This document shows positions 25,832-34,048 of a DNA stretch of 64,000 nucleotides, piece after piece (within the stretch, counting starts at the first letter, position 1; every line of letters starts with the position of its first letter). The stretch spans positions 1,054,001 through 1,118,000 of the forward strand of contig NZ_CP186693.1 of the NCBI RefSeq assembly GCF_049532985.1, written 5' to 3'. A model generated the notes under the pieces. The model ran no database searches. It worked only from the letters and a program-made list of their open reading frames with translations, and was not told where the DNA came from. The position numbers were made by a program, and so were the translations under genes. The DNA comes from Promicromonospora sp049532985. GTDB taxonomy: Bacteria; Actinomycetota; Actinomycetes; Actinomycetales; Cellulomonadaceae.

Positions 25832-27664
25832 TGCGGCAGGTGGACCGGTGAGCGGGCCGGTTCTGGTCCGGTCGTTCAGGCCGGTCGGGGCCGGTCGGGA
25901 CCGGGCCGCCTCGCGCACGTGCTGGAGACCCGCGGTCGTCGCGATGACGAACACGCGGTCGTGCGGCTGGAGGTAGCGCCCCGCGGCCGGCTCGATCAGG
26001 TGGCCGCCGCCCCCGCTGTCGAACGAGAGCGTGCGCACCGCCAGCAGTCGGCTCGCCATGCCGCGCACGCGGGGACGTCCCGGGGCGCCGTCGTCGGGCC
26101 CGGCGTCGGTCTCCGGGACGTCGAGCTCCGTGGAGTGCTTGCCGACGAGCGTGCTGTGCTCGCCGATCTCGATCTCTGCGAGGACCAGCACCCGGTCGCG
26201 GTACGGGATGGTGGCCTTGACCTCCTGACCGATCATCGCCGCGGCGAACCAGGGTGCGGCCAGGAACGACGAGCTGAGCCCCGCGGAGTCCGGCACCTCC
26301 CGGCGGATCCTGCGGGACAGGTCGCGGTCGTAGACGCGCAGCACCGTGCGCAGCGGCGGCGCGTCGGCGGTCCGCGGCACGGAGCGCGCCGCGAAGCCGA
26401 TGCCGATGGTGGTCGCACCGCCGCTGGTCACCACGACGATCGCCTGCGCGGAGCCGACGTAGGCACTGCGCAGGGTGGTCGACCGGCGGGCGTCGCCGAT
26501 CACGACGGGGACGTCCCGGGCACGGGCGACGGCGATGCCGCGCGCCGACTCGTCGACGTCGACGGCGATCACGGGCACGCCGCGCCGGTCCAGGGACCGC
26601 ACGATGCGGGTGCCGAGGTCGCCCATCCCGACGACCACCACGTGGCCGGACATGGGGTGCAGCGGGGCGCCGGTGTCGAGCAGGCGCTGGGTGCGCACGA
26701 CGCCGTCGACGACGACACCCGTGACCCAGGGGATCACGGCGACGCTGACGATCGTGAGCGCGACCTGCGTCGCCTTCACGACCGGGTGGGCGCCGTGGTC
26801 GGGGTCGCTGCCGGCCAGGGAGGGCAGCACCGCCTCGTACAGCGCTCCCGCCCACGAGGACCCGGTGGCGATCTTGATCGTCGTCGCCCCGGCGAGCACC
26901 ACCAGCGCCAGGACGCCGGCCGCGAGCAGCAGGTTGCGGCCCGAGGTGATCGCGAGGGAGCGCACGTACTCGCCGAACCGGCGGTGGCGGTGCGGGTCCA
27001 CCTCGTCCTCGTCGGGCTCCAGCTCGGCCCTGACCTCCGGCATCACGTCGTCCGGGCCGGCGTCGGCCAGGAACACCTTCGGGGTCAGCCCGGGCAGCTC
27101 GGCGGCGTTCGGCAGGGCCACCACCGCGTCGTCCTCGTCCGTGGCGAACAGGACCATCCGGGTCGGCAGCGACTCCTCCTCGTCCGACACGGTGACCAGC
27201 CGGCGGTGATCGACGGGTAGCCGGATCTGCCGCCGGAGGGCGGCGGCGACGATCTCCGGCGCCGCGAACGCCGACGACGACAGGACGGTGCAGTGGTCAC
27301 GCTCCAGGTGCCGGCCGAGCGACTCGTCGAAGATCCGGACCACGACGTGCAGCGCGGGCCACTTCTCGCGCAGCAGCAGTGCCAGGGCGACGTTGCCGCC
27401 GTCGTCCTGCTCCACGAGCGCCGCGGACGCGGCGCGGTCGGCCCCCGCCGTGGCCAGGGAGTCCTCGTCGACCCGCTCCGCCTCGACGACCTCGACGGAC
27501 GGCAGGTCCGCCATCTGCTGCGCGTACCGGGAGGCGCGGTCCGGCACCAGCACGGCCACCGTGCCCCGGAAGCGGGTGGACAGTGCACGGGTGAGGCGGA
27601 AGGCGAGGGGACCGTCCCCGACGACGACGTAGTGCGCTCTCGTGCCCGACATGGCGTCCGTCAT
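25829..27664 (-). CDS. two-RCK-domain membrane protein (ion-channel-like)
   Basis: Protein of 611 residues with an unusual order: an N-terminal Rossmann RCK/TrkA-N domain (about 5-140, HYVVVGDGPLAFRLTRAL), a regulatory part to 230, two transmembrane helices (about 248-268 and 303-325) around a hydrophobic pore-like loop, a second RCK domain (HVVVVGMGDLGTRIVRSLD, near 345-480) and RCK-C-like segments to the end. This is the plan of RCK-gated cation channels, but the loop SSWAGALYEAVLPSLAG has no TVGYG filter. Transport of another ion, or a sensing role, is possible. A TACGCT hexamer 7 nt before ATG 27664 suggests a leaderless message. Confidence 0.82.
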   Translation of the reverse strand: MTDAMSGTRAHYVVVGDGPLAFRLTRALSTRFRGTVAVLVPDRASRYAQQMADLPSVEVVEAERVDEDSLATAGADRAASAALVEQDDGGNVALALLLREKWPALHVVVRIFDESLGRHLERDHCTVLSSSAFAAPEIVAAALRRQIRLPVDHRRLVTVSDEEESLPTRMVLFATDEDDAVVALPNAAELPGLTPKVFLADAGPDDVMPEVRAELEPDEDEVDPHRHRRFGEYVRSLAITSGRNLLLAAGVLALVVLAGATTIKIATGSSWAGALYEAVLPSLAGSDPDHGAHPVVKATQVALTIVSVAVIPWVTGVVVDGVVRTQRLLDTGAPLHPMSGHVVVVGMGDLGTRIVRSLDRRGVPVIAVDVDESARGIAVARARDVPVVIGDARRSTTLRSAYVGSAQAIVVVTSGGATTIGIGFAARSVPRTADAPPLRTVLRVYDRDLSRRIRREVPDSAGLSSSFLAAPWFAAAMIGQEVKATIPYRDRVLVLAEIEIGEHSTLVGKHSTELDVPETDAGPDDGAPGRPRVRGMASRLLAVRTLSFDSGGGGHLIEPAAGRYLQPHDRVFVIATTAGLQHVREAARSRPAPTGLNDRTRTGPLTGPPAA

Positions 27665-27671
27665 GGGCGCG

Positions 27672-27677
27672 AGCGTA
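27672..27677 (-). promoter_or_regulatory. -10 hexamer of two-RCK gene
   Basis: TACGCT on the minus strand, 7 nt before ATG 27664. It lies 4 bp from the fadJ terminator stem. Confidence 0.5.
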
Positions 27678-27680
27678 GCG

Positions 27681-27720
27681 GGACCCTCCGACACCGGGCT
27701 CAGCCGGTGCCGGAGGGTCC
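27681..27720 (-). terminator. terminator hairpin of the fadA-fadJ operon
   Basis: Arms 27681-27697 and 27704-27720 pair at 16 of 17 positions (ggaccctccgacaccgg against ccggtgccggagggtcc) around a 6-nt loop, 13 bp after the fadJ stop. Confidence 0.8.
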
Positions 27721-27732
27721 TCGAGCGGAGGC

Positions 27733-29874
27733 TCAGGCGGGCACGTTGGCCACGCCGTCCGGCAGGAACCGCCGGCCGAGCACCTTCTCGCTGTAGCCGG
27801 TGCGGTCCAGGTAGGGCGTGATGCCGCCCGTGTGGAAGCCCCAGCCGGCGCCCAGGATCATGGCCAGGTCGATCTGCTGCGGGCCGGGTACGACGCCCTC
27901 GTCCAGCATCAGGCCGATCTCGGTCGTCAGCGCGGTGAGCACGGAGTCGAGCACGCCGTCCGCGTCCAGCACGCTCTGCCCGTTCCTACCGGGCTCGCCC
28001 GGACTGAGTGCCGCGCCGAAGTACTCCTGGATCGCCGGGTTCACCGGCTTCGGCAGGCCCTTCGCCGGGGCGTCCAGCACCACGCGCGTGCCGTCCTCCA
28101 CGATCCGGGCCAGGCCCTGCGACGCCGGGATGCGGTCGCCCAGGTTCTCCCGCAGCGAGGTGAGCACGTGCTGCGCCACGGCGGGGCCGACCAGGTCGGT
28201 CAGCTCGAACGTGGGCATCGGGAAGCCGAGCGGGGCGAGCGCCCGGTCGGCGACCTCCACGGGGGTGCCGCCCTCGATCGCGTCCACGACCTGGCCCATC
28301 ACGAGCAGCAGGAGGCGGTTGACGATGAAACCGGGGCGGTCCGCCGAGCCGATGGCGGTCTTGCGCAGCTTCTTGGTGACGGCGAACGCCGTGGCGAGGG
28401 CCTCGTCGGACGTCTTGTCCGCCGTGATCACCTCGACCAGCGGCATCTGGGCCACCGGGTTGAAGAAGTGGATGCCGACCACGCGCTCCGGGTGCGCCAG
28501 GTCCGCCGCCATCTCGGTCACCGACAGGGCCGAGGTGTTCGTGGCCAGGATCGCCTCCGGGGAGATGATGCCCTCCAGCTCGGCGAACACCTTCTTCTTG
28601 AGCCCCATCACCTCGGTGACGGCCTCGATGACGAAGTCGCAGGAGGCGAACTCGCCGATGTCCGTGGTGCCGGACACCGAGGCGACGATGCGCGTGGCCG
28701 CCTCGGGCGACAGGCGCCCGCGGCCGGCGAGCTTCTCGGCGGTCTCCCGGACGAACGCCAGGCCCTTGTCCACGCGCTCCTGGTCCAGGTCGCGCATGAC
28801 GACGGGGACGCCGAGACGCTGCGCGAACAGGAACGCCATCTGCGCGGCCATCAGGCCCGCGCCCACGACGCCGACCCGGGTGACCGGCCGCGCGAGCTTC
28901 GGGTCCGGTGCGCCCGCGGGCTTCTTGCCGGCGCCCACGAGGTTGAACGCGTAGATGCTGGCGCGCATCTCGTCGGTCATGATCAGGTCCGCCAGCGCCT
29001 GGTCCTCGGCCGCGAACGCCTCCTCCTTGGTGGCGTTGCGGGCGGCGGCGATCAGTCCGAGGGCACGGTGCGGCGCGGGGCGCGACGCGCCGACCACGAC
29101 GTCGAGCCGCTCCTTGGCCGCCGCGACGACGGCGTCCCACACGGGCTGCGGGTCGAGCTCGCGGCGCGGCACCTCGATCTCGCCGGTGACGACCTTCGCC
29201 GCCCAGTGGATGGACTGCTCCAGGAAGTCCGCGGCGTCGAACAGCTCGTCGACCAGGCCGATCGACAGGGCCTCGGCGGGCTTGTAGGGCTTGTTCGCCG
29301 CCGGGCGGGTCAGGATGACCTCGATCGCCTTCTCGACCCCGACCAGGCGCGGCACGAGGTAGGCACCGCCCCAGCCGGGCACCAGGCCGATGCCCGTCTC
29401 GGGCAGGCCGAGCGCCGCGGCGTCGGACGCGACGGTGCGGTAGTCGCAGTTGAGCGCGACCTCGAGGCCGCCGCCCAGGGCCAGGCCGTTCACGAACGCG
29501 AAGGTCGGCACCCCGGTCTGCGCACGGAGGTCGCCGAGGATCGAGTACGCGGCGTGGCCCATGCGGCCCAGCTCGACGGCCTCGTCGTGGCCGTGCACCG
29601 ACGTGATGCCCTTGAGGTCGGCACCCGCGGCGACGAAGTAGGGCTTGCCGGTCACGCCCACGGCGGCGATCTCGCCGGCCTCGGCGCGGGCCCGGACGCC
29701 CTCCAGGGCGGTCCTGAGCTCGGCGATGCCGGCCGGGCCGAGCGTGTTCGGCTTGGTGTGGTCCAGGCCGTTGTCGAGCGTGACCAGGGCGAGCACACCG
29801 GCGCCGCCGGGGAGCTGGACGTCCCGGACGAGGGAGTGGGTGACGCGCTCGGTGAAGGCGGGGTTCTCGGTCAC
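27733..29874 (-). CDS. fadJ: fused enoyl-CoA hydratase / 3-hydroxyacyl-CoA dehydrogenase
   Basis: Multifunctional beta-oxidation protein of 713 residues. Residues 15-300 form an enoyl-CoA hydratase domain (AAGADLKGI, NGLALGGGLEVALNCDYR, LPETGIGLVPGWGG), followed by the NAD-binding dehydrogenase (VGVVGAGLMAAQMAFLFAQ, near 331; catalytic His in HFFNPVAQMPLVEV) and two C-terminal dehydrogenase segments (RPGFIVNRLLLLVM). It hydrates enoyl-CoA and oxidises the 3-hydroxyacyl-CoA for the thiolase encoded just upstream. GTG 29874 has GAGGAG before it and lies 2 bp after the fadA stop, so the genes are translated together. A longer open frame upstream is the shadow of fadA. Confidence 0.95.
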   Translation of the reverse strand: MTENPAFTERVTHSLVRDVQLPGGAGVLALVTLDNGLDHTKPNTLGPAGIAELRTALEGVRARAEAGEIAAVGVTGKPYFVAAGADLKGITSVHGHDEAVELGRMGHAAYSILGDLRAQTGVPTFAFVNGLALGGGLEVALNCDYRTVASDAAALGLPETGIGLVPGWGGAYLVPRLVGVEKAIEVILTRPAANKPYKPAEALSIGLVDELFDAADFLEQSIHWAAKVVTGEIEVPRRELDPQPVWDAVVAAAKERLDVVVGASRPAPHRALGLIAAARNATKEEAFAAEDQALADLIMTDEMRASIYAFNLVGAGKKPAGAPDPKLARPVTRVGVVGAGLMAAQMAFLFAQRLGVPVVMRDLDQERVDKGLAFVRETAEKLAGRGRLSPEAATRIVASVSGTTDIGEFASCDFVIEAVTEVMGLKKKVFAELEGIISPEAILATNTSALSVTEMAADLAHPERVVGIHFFNPVAQMPLVEVITADKTSDEALATAFAVTKKLRKTAIGSADRPGFIVNRLLLLVMGQVVDAIEGGTPVEVADRALAPLGFPMPTFELTDLVGPAVAQHVLTSLRENLGDRIPASQGLARIVEDGTRVVLDAPAKGLPKPVNPAIQEYFGAALSPGEPGRNGQSVLDADGVLDSVLTALTTEIGLMLDEGVVPGPQQIDLAMILGAGWGFHTGGITPYLDRTGYSEKVLGRRFLPDGVANVPA

Positions 29875-29876
29875 GG

Positions 29877-31127
29877 TCAGTTCTCCTCGTCCGTGTGGCC
29901 GGAGTAGTCGGCGTGGTGCGGGTTCTCCCAGATGACGCTGCCGCCCTGGCCCAGGCCCACGCACATGGCGGTCAGGCCGTAGCGGACCTCGGGGTGCTGC
30001 TCGAACTGCCTGGCGAGCTGCGTCATCAGGCGCACGCCCGAGCTGGCCAGCGGGTGGCCCATGGCGATCGCGCCGCCGTAGGGGTTCACGCGCGGGTCGT
30101 CGTCGGCGATGCCGTAGTGGTCCAGGAACGAGAGCACCTGCACGGCGAAGGCCTCGTTCAGCTCGAACAGGCCGATGTCGTCGATGGTCAGGCCGGCGGC
30201 CTTGAGCGCCTTGTCCGTGGAGGGCACCGGGCCGTAGCCCATGATCTCCGGCGGCACGCCGGCGAACCCGTAGGACACCAGCCGCATCTTCGCCGGCAGG
30301 CCCAGCTCGGCCGCCGCGTCGCCCGAGGCGAGGATGGCGGCGGTGGCGCCGTCGGTCAGCGGGGACGACGTCGCGGGGGTGACGCGGCCGCCGGGGCGGA
30401 ACGGCGTCTTGAGGCCCTGGATGGACTCGAACGTGGTCTCCGGGCGGGGCAGCTCGTCGGCCGTGGCCAGGCCCCAGCCGAGCTCGGACGAGCGGATCGC
30501 GACCGGGACCAGGTCGGGGTCGATGTTCCCGTTGGCCAGGGCCTTGGCGTACTTGGCCTGCGACTCGACGGCGAACCGGTCCGCGCGCTCCTTGGTGAGC
30601 TGCGGGAACTTGTCGTGCAGGTTCTCCGCGGTGACGCCCATGTTCAGCGCCTGCGGGTCCACGAGCTTCTCGGCCACGAACCGGGGGTTGACGTCGGCGT
30701 CGAAGCCCATCGGGTGGCGCCCCATGTGCTCCACGCCGCCCGCGATCACGACGTCGGCGGCGCCCATGGCGATGCCCGCGGCCGTGGTGGTCGCGGCCGT
30801 CATGGCGCCGGCGCACATGCGGTCGATGGCGTAGCCCGGAACGGACTGGGGGAGGCCGGCGAGCATGCCCACGGTGCGGCCGAGCGTGAGCCCCTGGTCG
30901 CCCTGCTGCGTCGTGGCGGCGACGGCCACCTCGTCGATGCGCTCCGGCGGGAGCTCGGGGTGGCGGCGCAGCAGCTCACGCACCACCTTCACGATCAGGT
31001 CGTCCGCACGCGTCTCGGCGTAGAGACCGTCCGGCTTGGCCTTGCCGAAGGGGGTGCGGGCGCCGTCGACGAAGACGACGTCGCGTACCGCCCGGCGGGT
31101 ACGCGGTGTTTCCGGGGCTGCGGTCAT
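29877..31127 (-). CDS. fadA: acetyl-CoA acyltransferase (3-ketoacyl-CoA thiolase)
   Basis: Thiolase of 416 residues that performs the last, CoA-dependent cleavage of beta-oxidation. The nucleophilic Cys is in DRMCAGAMTA (Cys105), the base His in GGAIAMGHPLASSG, and the second Cys in AMCVGLGQGG near 396; NEAFAVQ is the usual spacer motif. It heads a two-gene operon with fadJ. In many Actinobacteria this pair follows directly after rnd, while here a femX gene and a repeat region lie between. ATG at 31127 has GGAG 3-4 nt upstream. A palindrome TACCGGTA near 31207 lies in the promoter region. Confidence 0.95.
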   Translation of the reverse strand: MTAAPETPRTRRAVRDVVFVDGARTPFGKAKPDGLYAETRADDLIVKVVRELLRRHPELPPERIDEVAVAATTQQGDQGLTLGRTVGMLAGLPQSVPGYAIDRMCAGAMTAATTTAAGIAMGAADVVIAGGVEHMGRHPMGFDADVNPRFVAEKLVDPQALNMGVTAENLHDKFPQLTKERADRFAVESQAKYAKALANGNIDPDLVPVAIRSSELGWGLATADELPRPETTFESIQGLKTPFRPGGRVTPATSSPLTDGATAAILASGDAAAELGLPAKMRLVSYGFAGVPPEIMGYGPVPSTDKALKAAGLTIDDIGLFELNEAFAVQVLSFLDHYGIADDDPRVNPYGGAIAMGHPLASSGVRLMTQLARQFEQHPEVRYGLTAMCVGLGQGGSVIWENPHHADYSGHTDEEN

Positions 31128-31281
31128 CAGCTCCAACTCCTGGGGTTTTCGGGACGGCGACGTCCGGTGAGCGACGCCGCTGGATCGAGATACACGCTAC
31201 CGCGAGTACCGGTAAAAAGCACGCACGATCTGAGACCCAGTTCGGGGCGGCTGAAACGGAGTCTCCGGGGAGGGTGCGGCG

Positions 31282-31298
31282 CCGAGCCGAGGGCTCGG
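31282..31298. repeat. short inverted repeat in the fadA-femX spacer
   Basis: CCGAGCC (31282-31288) and GGCTCGG (31292-31298) form a perfect 7-bp stem with a 3-nt loop. It could be part of a terminator for femX, together with the longer hairpin to its right. Confidence 0.4.
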
Positions 31299-31322
31299 TC
31301 GGTTGCACCGGGCGCCGCGACG

Positions 31323-31386
31323 ACTTCGGTCGCTTGTCTTGAGATCGGCCGGTTGAGTGACCGATCTCAAGGCAAGCGACCGAAGT
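31323..31386. repeat. long palindromic repeat element, copy 1
   Basis: Arms 31323-31348 and 31361-31386 match at 25 of 26 positions with a 12-nt loop. The core CTTGAGATCGG / CCGATCTCAAG and the outer GGTCG..CGACC are shared with the element at 60222-60281, in an unrelated gene context. The sequence has no coding potential in either copy. It looks like a dispersed, REP-like palindrome that may also act as a terminator for femX. Confidence 0.8.
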
Positions 31387-31599
31387 TAGCGCGGGGTGGG
31401 GGTCATGTGACCGAAGTCGGCGCGGGGTCGGGAGCAAGTGACCGAAGTCAAGTGGGGAGCAAGTGACCGCAGTCAGGCGCGCGGGGCGCGAGGGACCGAC
31501 GCCAGTCGCGCGGCGGTGAGCGACTGACCGAAGTCAGGCGCACAGCGGTGAGTGAATGACCGAAGTCAGGCGCACAGCGGTCAGCGAATGACCGAGGTC
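31378..31599. repeat. degenerate tandem array, about 31-32 bp period
   Basis: The 10-mer GACCGAAGTC or a one- to three-base variant recurs at 31378, 31409, 31440, 31465, 31494, 31526, 31558 and 31590. The last three intervals are exactly 32 bp and share the whole unit (AGGCGCACAGCGG between cores). The first unit is the right arm of the neighbouring palindrome, so the array seems to have grown from it. The parts between cores are related to each other, so this is not a repeat-spacer array. Confidence 0.78.
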
Positions 31600-31624
31600 A
31601 CTCGCTCACCGCCGCGCCGAGCGG

Positions 31625-32677
31625 TCAGCCGCGGCGGAGCTTGCGGACCACCTTCTTGGCCGTCGGCAGGGCCGTGTTCCAGGTGTTGTACCAGCGCGAG
31701 AACGCGACGTCGATCGAGCCCACCAGCTCGTCGGTGTGCTTGGCGAAGCTCTTCTTGTAGTCGCTGATGCCGTCGTTGAGCAGGCCGTTCATGTCGTACC
31801 GCACGAGACCCTGCTCCTGGGCGATCTCGATGGTGCGCCAGTAGGTGGGCGCCGTGGCGGTGGCCTTGCGGCCCGCGTCGTTGCCGCCGCCGTACAGCAG
31901 GAACGACGTGCTGGCCGAGTTGGCGCACCACGCGAAGGTCGCCGGTGCGTCGTCGATGTAGGTGGCCACCAGCACCGACCGCTCGCCGAGCTCCCGGTGG
32001 ATGTCGAGGTAGTACTTGTCGTGGTGGATGGCGAACCCGGCGCGCTCGGCCGTCTCCTTGTAGACGTCGAGCACGCGCAGCACCTCCGCCTCCTCGGTCA
32101 CCCGGCGGATGTCGAGGCCCGCCCGCGCGCCCTTGCGGATCTCGTACCGCGTGGACTTGCGCATGTCCGCCATCAGCTCGTCCTTGGACCGCGTGAGGTC
32201 CAGGATGAGCGTGCTCGGGATCATGATCTGGTTGGGCGCGTACCGCCGCCCGGCCAGGTCGAGCTGCGTGCCCGCGGGCCAGTCCGGCTCGATCGTGATG
32301 CCCACGCCGCCCACGTTCTCCCGGGCCCACTGGACCACGGTGTTGGTCACGGCGTTGCGGGTCGCGGTGTCACCCACGCCGAACACGGCCTGCGCCGTCT
32401 CGCCGTCGTGGTGCGCCACCACGGGGCCGCGCGGCACGTACGACAGCGCCCGGAACTGGGCCGGCAGCGGGCGCACCAGAAGCTGCGCGAGGCCGACCGT
32501 CGTGCCGTCCTCCGTCACGCGCAACCGGTGCGCGCGCCAGTTCCCGGCCGCCTTGACCTCACCCCAGCCCCAGAGCTGGAGCGGGTGCCCGCCCAGGGCG
32601 AGGACCTCACGGTCCCAGGTCGCAGGTTCGGTGACGACGTCGACGGCGAGCGTGATGGGCTCCGACAGGGCTGGCAT
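31625..32677 (-). CDS. FemABX-family peptidyltransferase (peptidoglycan bridge)
   Basis: Protein of 350 residues with the double GNAT-like fold of FemX/FemAB, which adds an amino acid from aminoacyl-tRNA to the lipid II side chain. Family marks: WGWGEVKAAGNWRAHRLRV in the N-half, TLILDLTRSKDELMADMRKSTRYEIRKGARAGL in the middle, and FAWCANSASTSFLLYGGGND with YDMNGLLNDGISDYKKSFAKH at the end. There is no inserted coiled coil of the seryl-tRNA-like type. It sits between rnd and fadA, genes that are usually neighbours. TAGAGT 7 nt before ATG 32677 suggests a leaderless transcript. Which residue it adds is unknown. Confidence 0.87.
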   Translation of the reverse strand: MPALSEPITLAVDVVTEPATWDREVLALGGHPLQLWGWGEVKAAGNWRAHRLRVTEDGTTVGLAQLLVRPLPAQFRALSYVPRGPVVAHHDGETAQAVFGVGDTATRNAVTNTVVQWARENVGGVGITIEPDWPAGTQLDLAGRRYAPNQIMIPSTLILDLTRSKDELMADMRKSTRYEIRKGARAGLDIRRVTEEAEVLRVLDVYKETAERAGFAIHHDKYYLDIHRELGERSVLVATYIDDAPATFAWCANSASTSFLLYGGGNDAGRKATATAPTYWRTIEIAQEQGLVRYDMNGLLNDGISDYKKSFAKHTDELVGSIDVAFSRWYNTWNTALPTAKKVVRKLRRG

Positions 32678-32684
32678 GGGGACG

Positions 32685-32690
32685 ACTCTA
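32685..32690 (-). promoter_or_regulatory. -10 hexamer of femX
   Basis: TAGAGT on the minus strand, 7 nt before ATG 32677. It lies in the 33-bp spacer after rnd. Confidence 0.55.
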
Positions 32691-32710
32691 CTGGGGTACG
32701 GGCCGGGCTC

Positions 32711-34048
32711 TCACACCTGGTCAGCAGCTGAGTCAGCAGCTGAGTCAGCAGCCGAGCCAGCAGCCGAGCCAGCAGCACGGGCCGGCGCCCGCCCGGCGGC
32801 CGCGTCGGCGAACGCCCGCTCCAGGCCCTCGGCGAGCAGGCCGACCTGCCACTCGCGTGCCCCGCGACCGCGCAGGAACTCCGCGATCCCCGCCGCGTCG
32901 GCGCCGGCCGGCGGCGTCCAGCACAGGCGGCGCAGCGCATCGGGCTGCAGCAGGTTCTCCACCGGCACGTTGTGCTCGGCGGACAGCCCGGTCACGAGCT
33001 CGCGCGCGGACGCCAGGCGCCGGGCCGCCGCCGGGTCCCGGTCGCCCCAGGTGCGAGGCGGCGGGGGACCGTCGGACCGGGGGCCACGGACCGTGGGCAG
33101 CTCGGCGTCGGGCAGGGCCCGCGCCTCGTCGATCGCGCGCTGCCAGTAGGCCGCGCGACGCTTGGTGCCCTTGCCCCCGAACTCCTGCAGGGCCACGAGC
33201 TGACCCGCCGTGCGCGGCATGGCCTTGGCCGCCGCGACGATCGCCCGGTCCGGCAGCACCCGGCCCGGCGAGACGTCCCGTGCCCGGGCGCTCGCGTCAC
33301 GGGCCAGCCAGAGCGCCCGCACGGCGGCGACCTGTCGCGGGTTGCGCAGCACGTGCATGCCGGACGTGCGCCGCCACGGGTCCACGCGGGGTGCCGGCGG
33401 GGGAGCGGTCCGCACGGCCTCGAACTCCTGGGCCGCCCACTCGGCCTTGCCCGCGGCCTCCAGCCGTTCGGCGAGGCGGTCCCGGAGCTCGACCAGCACC
33501 TCGACGTCGAGCGCGGCGTACCGCAGCCAGTCCTCGGGCAGCGGGCGGGTGGACCAGTCCACCGCCGAGTGCTCCTTGGCGAGCCCGAGGCCCAGCACCT
33601 CGGCCACGACGGCGGCCAGCCCCACCCGCTCCATGCCCAGCAGGCGCGCGGCGAGCTCGGTGTCGAAGATCCGGGCGGGGCGCAGGCCGTGCGCGGCGAA
33701 CCCGGGCAGGTCCTGCGAGGCGGCGTGCAGCACGAACTCGGCGTCGCCCACGGCCTCGCCCAGGGCGGAGAGGTCCGGCACGCCGACCGGGTCGATCAGT
33801 GCCGTGCCCGCGCCCGCGCGGCGGAGCTGGACCAGGTAGGTGGCCTGGCCGTACCGGTACCCGGAGGCGCGCTCGGCGTCGCCGGCGACCGGTCCGGTCC
33901 CCGCGGCGAAGGCCTCGACGACCCGCGCGAGCACGGCCTCGGTCGCGACGACGTCGGGCAGCCCGTCGGCGGGCTCGGTCAGCGGGGTGACGGGTGGCGG
34001 CACGGGCGTCGATGTCTCCGCAGGGACTCCTCGCTCCGTGGTGGTCAT
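32711..34048 (-). CDS. rnd: ribonuclease D (DEDD exonuclease plus HRDC)
   Basis: 3'-5' exoribonuclease of 445 residues involved in stable-RNA processing. The exonuclease domain has the DEDDy-type order: a first motif around FAAGTGPVAGDAERASGYRY (residues about 48-67), FVLHAASQDLPGF, IFDTELAARLLG, and DWLRYAALDVEVLVELRDRL with the last Asp/Tyr group. An HRDC domain follows (near 240-320). The very C-terminus is an Ala-Gly/Asp-Ser repeat encoded by a 12-bp tandem repeat. ATG 34048 overlaps the DUF3000 stop (ATGA), so the two are coupled. A TACGGT hexamer 6 nt before ATG could give a second, leaderless message. Confidence 0.92.
   Translation of the reverse strand: MTTTERGVPAETSTPVPPPVTPLTEPADGLPDVVATEAVLARVVEAFAAGTGPVAGDAERASGYRYGQATYLVQLRRAGAGTALIDPVGVPDLSALGEAVGDAEFVLHAASQDLPGFAAHGLRPARIFDTELAARLLGMERVGLAAVVAEVLGLGLAKEHSAVDWSTRPLPEDWLRYAALDVEVLVELRDRLAERLEAAGKAEWAAQEFEAVRTAPPPAPRVDPWRRTSGMHVLRNPRQVAAVRALWLARDASARARDVSPGRVLPDRAIVAAAKAMPRTAGQLVALQEFGGKGTKRRAAYWQRAIDEARALPDAELPTVRGPRSDGPPPPRTWGDRDPAAARRLASARELVTGLSAEHNVPVENLLQPDALRRLCWTPPAGADAAGIAEFLRGRGAREWQVGLLAEGLERAFADAAAGRAPARAAGSAAGSAADSAADSAADQV
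32720..32776. repeat. 12-bp in-frame tandem repeat at the rnd 3' end
   Basis: Four full and one partial copy of a 12-bp unit (gtcagcagctga and variants with C for T) encode the repeated Gly/Asp-Ser-Ala-Ala tail of ribonuclease D. Copy number changes would keep the frame. Confidence 0.85.

Noticed and set aside
31378..31599. CRISPR array
   Set aside because: The cores recur at about 31-32 bp, but the parts between them are related to each other, cores are only 10 bp, and no cas gene is present.
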